Source of the DNA: Chloroflexota bacterium
GTDB taxonomy: Bacteria; Chloroflexota; UBA6077; JADZDV01
DNA length: 8,281 nucleotides
Direction of reading: 5' to 3'
Assembly (NCBI GenBank): GCA_020850915.1
Contig: JADZDV010000463.1
Span: 1-8,281 of the forward strand
Shown here: piece by piece, positions 1 through 5,747 of the stretch
How positions within the stretch are numbered: position 1 is the first letter of the stretch
Layout: the number at the start of each line of letters is the position of its first letter
Notes under the pieces: generated by a model
What the model was told of the DNA's origin: nothing
The model's input: the letters and a program-made list of their open reading frames with translations, nothing else
The model's database searches: none
Position numbers and translations under genes: made by a program

Positions 1-335
1 ACGCGACCGTGGATTTCATGCTCACGGTCCAGGCCTGCGAGCAGCTCGGCATGCGCGCCGCGGCCGAGCTTTACGAGCACGCAGCGGTCGGCAGCGGCGA
101 GTTCCCGATCGTGTACTACGTCCCTGAGGCGGACGCCCTTGTCACCCACGGCGCCGGCGGAGAGCGCTTCATGGCGCCCGCGGTCGATCGCATCCTCGGC
201 GGTGACCCGCGCCTGGAGCTGTACGACGGAACGATCATCGAGGACGCGCGCCAGCCGTTCTCAGTCAGCACGAGCGACTACTGGGGCGTGGACACCCAAC
301 TCGGGGAGAGCCGCTTCGTGGCAAGGGAGTACTGA
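1..335 (+). CDS. Glycine/sarcosine/betaine reductase component B, GrdE-like subunit (C-terminal part only)
   Basis: The frame is open from the left edge (first full codon at 3) to a TGA at 333-335, giving the last 110 residues; the true start lies outside the window. The visible part has an alpha/beta character with the segment IVYYVPEADALVTHGAGGE, resembling the C-terminal region of GrdE-family proteins, where a 'PEADAIVSTG'-like stretch is typical. In the family, GrdE is a proprotein of about 430 residues cleaved at an internal cysteine to make a pyruvoyl group that binds the amino group of the substrate; that site would be upstream and cannot be checked here. The stop overlaps the start of the GrdB-like gene by one base (TGATG), which implies translational coupling, and the grdE-grdB pairing is itself supporting evidence. 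The paralogues GrdG and GrdI (sarcosine, betaine) cannot be told apart from this fragment, and a divergent family member with another substrate is possible. Confidence 0.75.
   Translation, partial: ATVDFMLTVQACEQLGMRAAAELYEHAAVGSGEFPIVYYVPEADALVTHGAGGERFMAPAVDRILGGDPRLELYDGTIIEDARQPFSVSTSDYWGVDTQLGESRFVAREY
323..329 (+). promoter_or_regulatory. Ribosome binding site of the GrdB-like gene
   Basis: AAGGGAG lies 5 bases before the ATG at 335 and inside the end of the preceding gene. It fixes the ATG that overlaps the upstream TGA as the start. Confidence 0.7.
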
Positions 336-1642
336 TGCGCATCGTCCACTTCCTCAATCCCTTCTTCGCCGGCGTGGGCGGCGAGGCGGCCAACGACTCA
401 CCGCCGAGCATCGAGGCGGGCAGTCGTGGTCCCGGTCGCAGACTCGACGAGCTGCTTGGCGACCGAGGCAGGATCGTCGCGACGATCGTCGGCGGCGACA
501 ACTATATGGCGACCCGCGAGACGGAGGCTCTCGACTCGATCTGCGACGCCGTGCGCGAGCAGGACGCGAACCTCGTCATCGCTGGGCCGGCGTTCAACGC
601 TGGCCGTTACGGGTTGGCTTGCGGGGCCGTCTGCAAGATGGTCAGCGAGCGACTTGGGATCCCGGCTATCACTGCGATGTCGCCGGAGAACCCTGGCGCG
701 GAGTATCGCCGCGAGCGGGTCGTCATCGTACCGACTGGCGAGACCGCCCGCTCGATGGGCGAGGTGCTGCCTAGACTGGTTGAGATCGGGAACAAGCTCG
801 CCCGTGGTGAGCAGCTCCGGCCGGCGCGCGTCGAGGGCTACCTGCCCCGAGGGCCGCGCTATAACGAGCGGACTGACCGAACAGCCGCGCAGCGAGCGGT
901 GGACATGCTGCTGGCGAAGATGCGCGGCGAGCCGTTCGAGACGGAGATCCGCCTCGAGGACCAGGAGACCGTCCCCGCGCCGCCGCCGCTGCTCTCGCTC
1001 GAGCGAGCGGTCATCGGCATCGTGACCGAGACGGGCTTCATCCCCCACGGCAACCCGGACCGCATCCCGAGCAGCCGCTCGAAGGTCTGGGGCCGTTACA
1101 GCATCGCCGGGCTCGACGACCTGACTGCCGAGCGCTTCATGTTCATCCACGGCGGCTACGACACGCGCAAGGTTGACGAAGACCCTGACCGTGGCGTACC
1201 GGTGGACGTCCTGCGCGATCTCGCACGCGAGGGGCGGATCGGCAGCCTGGACGACGAGGTGCTCAGCACCTGCGGCAACGGCGGCAGCCTCAACGAGATG
1301 AAGCAGATCGGCGAAGCGATGGCCCAGGAGGTCATCCGCCGCGGCGTCAGCGGGGTGATTCTGCCTACCACTTGAGGCACCGGCACGCGTAGCGGTGCTA
1401 CGCTAGCCAAAGAGATCGAGCGGGCGGGTGTGCCAACCGTCGTTGTGACGACTCTCCAGGACGTCGCCGTCCAGGTTGGCACCAACCGGATCCTTCGCAC
1501 CGTGCGCAGCGCGTTCCACCACCCATTCGGCGTCCCCGAGCTGGACCCCGAACGGGAGCGCGCCTGGCGGCGTGGCGCGGTGGAAGCCGCTCTGCGTGTC
1601 CTCCAGACCCCGGTGAACGGACCCACCGTCTTTGACTACTGA
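335..1642 (+). CDS. grdB: GrdB-like selenoprotein (glycine/sarcosine/betaine reductase component B, gamma subunit family), with in-frame TGA = selenocysteine 347
   Basis: Read through the TGA at 1373-1375, the gene gives 435 residues, essentially the usual GrdB length (about 436) with the Sec near the usual position (about 350). Family signatures are clear: an N-terminal VHFLNPFFAGVGGE, IAGPAFNAGRYG at 82-93, a 'PRG..ER' region near 171, GNPDRI at 239-244, HGGYD at 272-276, and GATLAKEIERAGVP right after the Sec. The part after the TGA (1376-1639) matches the GrdB C-terminus (VGTNRI, HPFG, 'ALRVLQTPV'), so the TGA is not the real end. In classical component B this subunit works with the pyruvoyl GrdE subunits in reductive C-N cleavage of glycine, sarcosine or betaine. 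Oddity: the classical U-x-x-C-x-x-C motif is U-G-T-G-T-R-S, so both downstream cysteines are lost; Cys313 is the nearest other cysteine. The substrate is therefore uncertain. Start ATG 335 has a good RBS. A SECIS-like hairpin follows the TGA. The gene is followed 11 bases later by the Sec-glutaredoxin gene. Confidence 0.9.
1373..1408 (+). promoter_or_regulatory. Bacterial SECIS-like element of the GrdB-like gene (Sec TGA plus stem-loop)
   Basis: TGA at 1373-1375 is followed by a perfect 6-bp stem, GCGTAG (1387-1392) with CTACGC (1398-1403), closing a 5-base loop CGGTG (1393-1397). Below it, across a 2x2 internal loop, GGC (1382-1384) pairs with GCC (1406-1408). The apical loop starts 17 bases after the TGA and has a G among its first two bases with a GGU run, in line with the known features of bacterial SECIS elements bound by SelB (loop about 16-37 bases downstream). 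The hairpin lies within coding sequence, as expected in bacteria. Confidence 0.85.
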
Positions 1643-1644
1643 GC

Positions 1645-1650
1645 GAGGTG
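1645..1650 (+). promoter_or_regulatory. Ribosome binding site deciding the start of the Sec-glutaredoxin gene
   Basis: GAGG at 1645-1648 lies 5 bases before the GTG at 1654. This favours GTG 1654 over the in-frame GTG at 1648, which is itself part of the RBS. Confidence 0.55.
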
Positions 1651-1653
1651 CAC

Positions 1654-1917
1654 GTGCCAGAACCAGCCATCGTGGTCTACTCCACCCCGACTTGAGCGCC
1701 CTGCAGAATGGTGAAAGAGTTTCTTTCACGCAAGGGCGTTGAGTTCGTCGCCAAAGACGTCTCGAGCGACATCCCGGCCCGTCAGGAGCTCGCGCGACTG
1801 ACAAGACGACTGCGCGTGCCAGTCACGGCCCTCGGCGAGGAGTACGTCGAGGGCTTCGACCGGCCGGGCCTCGAGCGGCTGGTCGGCCGCCTGGAAGCGG
1901 AGCGCGGCTTGGACTGA
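1654..1917 (+). CDS. Selenocysteine-containing glutaredoxin-like protein (U-A-P-C active site)
   Basis: Reading through the TGA at 1693-1695 from GTG 1654 gives 87 residues, a normal length for small glutaredoxin/NrdH/YruB-type proteins. The start reads MPEPAIVVYSTPT-U-A-P-C-RMVKEFL: a first beta strand, then the active site with Sec14 in place of the nucleophilic first cysteine and Cys17 as resolving cysteine. The RVPVTALGEEYVEGFD stretch (about 57-72) supplies the cis-proline loop and the 'V.GFD' signature of the family, followed by a C-terminal helix. Such proteins reduce disulfides or selenenylsulfides in the cytosol using glutathione or a thioredoxin reductase-like donor. Only the part from ATG 1708 is open without recoding, and that fragment lacks the active site. 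A SECIS-like hairpin follows the TGA. Position 11 bases after the GrdB-like gene suggests one operon and a role as its reductant (inference). The gene ends with TGA 1915-1917 inside a large inverted repeat. Confidence 0.88.
1693..1738 (+). promoter_or_regulatory. Bacterial SECIS-like element of the glutaredoxin gene (Sec TGA plus stem-loop)
   Basis: TGA at 1693-1695 is followed by a perfect 7-bp stem, GTGAAAG (1711-1717) with CTTTCAC (1723-1729), closing the 5-base loop AGTTT (1718-1722). A basal 5-bp stem CGCCC (1697-1701) with GGGCG (1734-1738) sits below a 9/4-base internal loop. The apical loop begins 22 bases after the TGA and has G as its second base, which fits the bacterial SECIS model. 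The upper stem is A/T-rich, unlike the surrounding GC-rich DNA, suggesting selection on the RNA as well as on the protein. Confidence 0.8.
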
Positions 1918-1947
1918 GCCGTTCGTCGCGCGGCCGACGCTCAGTCC
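1911..1947 (+). terminator. Candidate bidirectional terminator between convergent clusters
   Basis: GGACTGAGC (1911-1919) is perfectly complementary to GCTCAGTCC (1939-1947), with an inner GTCG (1925-1928)/CGAC (1935-1938) stem and loop CGCGGC. The two arms contain the stop codons of both convergent genes (TGA 1915-1917 on plus; TGA 1943-1941 on minus). No clear T-run follows on either side, so intrinsic termination is possible but not assured; it may instead protect transcript ends. Confidence 0.5.
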
Positions 1948-2831
1948 TGGGCCGCCGCGCCCGCTGTCAGTCCCCCGCGGCGGGCCAGCCACCAGGCAAG
2001 CGTCACTCCCGCTGCTTCGATGAGCAGCGCCAGGACGCTTGCCTCTGGTCCGAACGCGCCACCGCTCAGCAGGTCCGGCCCCGCGGGGTCGAGACGCACA
2101 ATGCCCGAGACTTCCTGCCCACTGACCGGAAAGCCGAATACCGGCCCCTCGAAGAAGTTCCAGCCCAGGTGGTACCCGATCGGTAGCCAGAGCCGCCTGC
2201 GCCAGAGGTACAGCAGCGCGAGGATGAGCCCCGCTCCGACGAGCCCGACCACCGGCACGATGCTCGCATGTGGGTTCGCCAGGTGGGCCAATGCGAACAG
2301 TGCGGAGCTCAGGCCGACCGCCCACCGCGTTCCCAGAGCCAACTCCAGGTTCTGCAGGATGTAGCCCCGGCTGACGAGCTCTTCGTTCAACCCGACCAGT
2401 CCGAACCCAGCAAACGCGAACACCAGCGCCACGATCAGCTCCCCTGCCGGTAGCCCTGCTCCAGCCCTGATCCGCCAGAGTCCCCCTAGCAGCATGGCGA
2501 CGAAGATGGCGCCCATGACGATGCCGCTCAGCGCGAAGCCGACGCTTGTCTCACGAGGCCAAGGCGCGCTCAGCACGAGGCCGAAGTCCGCCAGTGAACG
2601 ATGGTCGAGAAACCTCCCCAGCAGCCAGGTTGCCAGCAGGATCGCCATGGTCAGGGCCACGTAGACTGCCCCGTACATCGGCGCCACCCCCGCAATCCGC
2701 GCCGGTAGCGCACCAGACTCGACCAGCGACTGAGTCGCGCCCACGGTGACGAACGAGAACGCCCCCGCCAGGATGCTGATGGTCGCGAGATAGAGCACGA
2801 TCCGCCCGAGCGGACCGAGGCGCCGTTTCAC
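1941..2831 (-). CDS. CPBP-family (Abi/CAAX-like) intramembrane metalloprotease
   Basis: A 296-residue, strongly hydrophobic protein with about eight likely membrane segments. It carries the three CPBP (PF02517) motifs: EExxxR as E150-E151-L-V-S-R155, FxxxH as F179-A-L-A-H183, and HxxxN as H221-L-G-W-N225. In the family (Rce1, PrsW-like and bacterial Abi proteins) these conserved Glu and His residues lie in the membrane and form the active site. All of the key residues are present, so it is probably catalytically competent. Substrates of bacterial members are mostly unknown; prenylated proteins, bacteriocin immunity and anti-sigma factors are known contexts for relatives, none shown here. The start is GTG at 2831, overlapping the stop of the upstream glycosyltransferase by 4 bases (GTGA), so translation is likely coupled. 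It ends convergent to the Sec-glutaredoxin gene, with 23 bases between stop codons. Confidence 0.9.
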   Translation of the reverse strand: MKRRLGPLGRIVLYLATISILAGAFSFVTVGATQSLVESGALPARIAGVAPMYGAVYVALTMAILLATWLLGRFLDHRSLADFGLVLSAPWPRETSVGFALSGIVMGAIFVAMLLGGLWRIRAGAGLPAGELIVALVFAFAGFGLVGLNEELVSRGYILQNLELALGTRWAVGLSSALFALAHLANPHASIVPVVGLVGAGLILALLYLWRRRLWLPIGYHLGWNFFEGPVFGFPVSGQEVSGIVRLDPAGPDLLSGGAFGPEASVLALLIEAAGVTLAWWLARRGGLTAGAAAQD

Positions 2832-5731
2832 GCTGGCCGCAGCGCTGACGGCGGTATCAGCGCCCGCTCACCGTCCGGCGGTCTCCAGTACAGCTCCAGG
2901 AAGCCGCGCTCTCTCACATAGCGATAATCCAGCTCGATCCGGTGCGAGCCCAACGTCAGCGCTCTCGTCGTCTTCAGGCTCTTCGCCTCCCCCGCCACGC
3001 CCCCTTCCAGCACCACAACGCCGTCGATCGTCAGGCGAGTCGGACCGTCCGAGAACAGTTCGAGGTCGTACCGCCCCGCGTCCGGCGCCAGCAGCAGCCC
3101 CGTCCAGACGCCCCGGAACGGCTTCTCGCCCGCAAGGGCCGAGGCCTTCCGGAAGACGATCGCGGGATCGACCCGGGTGAGCTGCGCACTGCCCTCCTGT
3201 TGGATCACGCCGCGCAGACCTTGGGCGCCATCTGGCTGCTTCAGCTGCGTGCCCGCGGGTATGGTAAAGCCGAATACCTCGAGGCGACCGAACTGGTCGG
3301 GCAGCCGGACCTGGGTGTTCTCTGGCGCGTAGTAGTCGACAACCGGGACCCACTCCTTGAGCCCGACGTTGACAGCGACGGCGAGCGGACGGTCCAGCTT
3401 GCCGAGCGCCGGCAGCTCAACGGTCGGATTCTGGAGATCGCGCAGCTCCATGCCGTAGCCGAAGTACTGGATGTCGCCGTGCCCGGCGAACAGGAATGGC
3501 GAGCCCGCGTTCAGGAAAAGGGTGTCCCGCGTCATCGACTCCGCGAACCGCCCCGCCCAGGTGACCCCGCCCCAGGGATACTCCCTGGGATAGATCCGAA
3601 AGAACGAGTCGAAATCGTAGTACATCGCCGCGCCGACGAAGGCAACCATCACAACGGTTGCGAGGCGCGTCATGTGACCTCTGCTCAGTCCGACCACCGC
3701 CTGACGAATCCTTTCGAGGCCAAGTGCGACGATCAGGAACAAGGGTGGGAAAGAGGCGAACATGCGATAGACGTGCGGAGCGCCGTCACTCAGGATCGCG
3801 CCAAGACTGCCGGCGAAGAACCAGACCAGCATGAGACCCCAGCGAAAGTCACGTACTCGGAACAGCGCGGCCCCGAGGCCGAGCGTCAGCAGTGGTGAGA
3901 TCAGCGGCGACATCGAAGGCTCGCCGGCCGTTGGAAGAAGCTGGCTCTCATCGAGTTTGTACAAGAACCCCTCGAAGGTCTTCTCAGCATTGTCCACCAG
4001 CAGGGACAACACATCGAGCGGCCCAGCGCCCGGTTTGAGACTGAGAAAGATTGCCTGGTTCTGATGATGACGAAGCAGGTCCTCCACATGCAGGTGGAAG
4101 TACGTCGCCGCCGGCAGCACCGCGGCGAGGTAGCCCAGTGTCATAAAGCCGAGCGCGGCTGGCACCAGGCGGCGGACTCCGGGTTCGCGGAGCAGCACGA
4201 ACAGACTGACCGCCCCCGCGACAACGGGCAGCAGGCGCGCGCTGAAGTGGAAGTACGCCCCGAGGCCGGCGGCGAGGCCCGCGAGCAGGAACCACCGTCC
4301 CCCGCCCGTGCGCAGGCCACGCCACATGCATACCACCATGGCTAGCCCGAACAACGGCACCTCGATCACATTCAGCGCCATGTGGCTGAAGTTCAACACG
4401 GTGTAAGCGCTGCTCATCAAGGCCACTGCAATCAGCGCAATTCGGGCCCCGAACAGCGAGCGACTGAACAGGTAGTAGAGCGGAAGGGTCAACGCGCTCG
4501 CCACCGCGGCAGTCAAACGCAGGGCGGTGATCGTCCGGCCAAACAGGGCGATAGAGCCAGCCTGCACGTACGCGAACATTGCCGGATCGCCCAGGAACAC
4601 GACGCCGAACGGATTGGCCCCATTGCCCGCCAGAACCCTCAGCGCAGCCATCCCGAACTCTGTCTCGTCACCGTGCACGCCGCTCGGCGTCCCCTCCAGA
4701 TTGAAGAAGCGGGCAGCCGTGCCAATGGCCACCAGCAGTCCGGCCAGCCCAAGCTCACGTCTGGTGAGCCTTATCTCGGGCATACACGGCCGAGCCACGG
4801 GGCGAGCGACCGCGGCGACGAAACACGCCATCGAGCCGATCCACGCCGCGGTGCCGAGCAAGACCTGACTGTCTGGCAGGGTGACCAGCTCGACCGCCAT
4901 GAGTATGGTGCCGACGCCGAGCAGCGCGTCCCGAATCCGCCTGTCGCCAGGCGTGTTGGGGCGCGGCGCCCGAAGACCGCCCGCCATGGGGAGACCGACG
5001 TCTGTCGCCGTCGCCGAGGTGGCCAGGCGTGGTGTTCGCCGCCACCAGGCCAGGGCGCTCACACCACTGGAGACAGCGGCGAGCTTGAGCAGCAGTCCTC
5101 CCCGCGCAAAGTCACCATGCGTGGCGAACTCGCGGACGCCAGCCGCGGCGAGCACCGCCGCGATCAAGACAAGCACCTGGCCCGCCAGCTCCAGCGCGCG
5201 TACATGGTGGCGCAGCGTCGCCTCGAGGTCGGGTGCGACGATCGCTCGGCGCAGCAGTTCGGCCCCCTCTGCGAGCGCCCTCCCCACGAACGGAGCAGTC
5301 GCGGAGTTCGCGACGACGGGCGCCGCCGCTCCAGTGAAAGGCGACCGCGTTGCCGCGGGCTGAGTCTCAGGCAGTGCAGACCTGGTGACCTGGGCGGCGA
5401 GGGGGCGGATGGCGCGTCGTCCGCAGCCCTGACAGAACAACGCGTCTGGGAGCACGGCGGACCGACAGGTGGGGCAGTTGTGCGCCGCGCGCCAACCACA
5501 CGACGAGCAGAACTGAGCACCAGACACCAGCGGCCGGCCGCAGTCCTGGCACTCGACCCGGAGCGATAGGCCGTTCGAGCCTGCTGCTTCTGGCCCGGGC
5601 GTCGGCGAGGAGTCCGTCGCGAGGATGGCACCCGATTTTTCCGGATGGGACTCGTTCTTTTCGAAACGCCGTCCGAGCCGCGACCAGAGCCATCCCCCGC
5701 CTCCCGAGAGGCGCGTCCGCCTATCGCTCAT
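2828..5731 (-). CDS. GT39-type (PMT/ArnT-like) membrane glycosyltransferase with N-terminal double zinc ribbon and C-terminal PA14-like domain
   Basis: 967 residues from ATG 5731; a TTG one codon upstream (5734) is also open, but ATG is the better start although no strong RBS is seen. Domains in order: a basic N-terminus; a double zinc ribbon with four CxxC pairs (C61/C64, C75/C78, C86/C89, C100/C103); a low-complexity linker; two pairs of hydrophobic segments (about 180-310); then a GT39-like multi-pass core (about 325-700) starting with the motif SGVHGDETEFG (HGDE at 353-356, bases 4664-4675) in the first outer loop, where this clan keeps its catalytic acidic residues; an extracytoplasmic region; and a PA14/GLEYA-like beta domain (about 870-967) with 'AGRYDLELFSDGPTRLTIDG' and 'LELYWRPP'. 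GT39/GT83 enzymes move a sugar from a polyprenyl phosphate to protein, lipid or glycan outside the membrane; the acceptor here is unknown. It is a paralogue of the next gene upstream, 16 bases away, and overlaps the protease gene downstream. Confidence 0.85.
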   Translation of the reverse strand: MSDRRTRLSGGGGWLWSRLGRRFEKNESHPEKSGAILATDSSPTPGPEAAGSNGLSLRVECQDCGRPLVSGAQFCSSCGWRAAHNCPTCRSAVLPDALFCQGCGRRAIRPLAAQVTRSALPETQPAATRSPFTGAAAPVVANSATAPFVGRALAEGAELLRRAIVAPDLEATLRHHVRALELAGQVLVLIAAVLAAAGVREFATHGDFARGGLLLKLAAVSSGVSALAWWRRTPRLATSATATDVGLPMAGGLRAPRPNTPGDRRIRDALLGVGTILMAVELVTLPDSQVLLGTAAWIGSMACFVAAVARPVARPCMPEIRLTRRELGLAGLLVAIGTAARFFNLEGTPSGVHGDETEFGMAALRVLAGNGANPFGVVFLGDPAMFAYVQAGSIALFGRTITALRLTAAVASALTLPLYYLFSRSLFGARIALIAVALMSSAYTVLNFSHMALNVIEVPLFGLAMVVCMWRGLRTGGGRWFLLAGLAAGLGAYFHFSARLLPVVAGAVSLFVLLREPGVRRLVPAALGFMTLGYLAAVLPAATYFHLHVEDLLRHHQNQAIFLSLKPGAGPLDVLSLLVDNAEKTFEGFLYKLDESQLLPTAGEPSMSPLISPLLTLGLGAALFRVRDFRWGLMLVWFFAGSLGAILSDGAPHVYRMFASFPPLFLIVALGLERIRQAVVGLSRGHMTRLATVVMVAFVGAAMYYDFDSFFRIYPREYPWGGVTWAGRFAESMTRDTLFLNAGSPFLFAGHGDIQYFGYGMELRDLQNPTVELPALGKLDRPLAVAVNVGLKEWVPVVDYYAPENTQVRLPDQFGRLEVFGFTIPAGTQLKQPDGAQGLRGVIQQEGSAQLTRVDPAIVFRKASALAGEKPFRGVWTGLLLAPDAGRYDLELFSDGPTRLTIDGVVVLEGGVAGEAKSLKTTRALTLGSHRIELDYRYVRERGFLELYWRPPDGERALIPPSALRPA

Positions 5732-5747
5732 CAACGGTCACAGCCGG

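Noticed and set aside
398..1150. 250-residue minus-strand ORF opposite the GrdB-like gene
   Set aside because: Shadow of a well-recognised conserved gene on the plus strand; no motif of its own.
1430..1642. Separate 70-residue ORF starting MPTVVVTT
   Set aside because: It is the C-terminal part of the GrdB-like protein after the Sec codon; its start lies within a conserved family segment (KEIERAGVPTVVV).
1373..1695. The two internal TGAs as nonsense mutations or sequencing errors (pseudogenes)
   Set aside because: Two independent TGAs fall exactly on Sec/Cys catalytic positions, each followed by a correctly spaced hairpin, and coding sequence is intact on both sides. Not excluded without raw reads, but far less likely.
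1708..1917. Stand-alone 69-residue protein starting MVKEFLSRKG
   Set aside because: It is the glutaredoxin without its first strand and active site; the methionine is an internal residue after U-A-P-C-R.
1915..1960. Terminal TGA of the glutaredoxin as a third Sec codon, since a hairpin is nearby
   Set aside because: The TGA itself lies inside the hairpin stem, the family ends here, and the following codons overlap the convergent protease gene.
4382..5569. 395-residue plus-strand ORF opposite the first glycosyltransferase
   Set aside because: Its composition (Arg, Gln, His, Gly, Glu rich, no hydrophobic pattern) is typical of an antisense shadow of a GC-rich membrane-protein gene.
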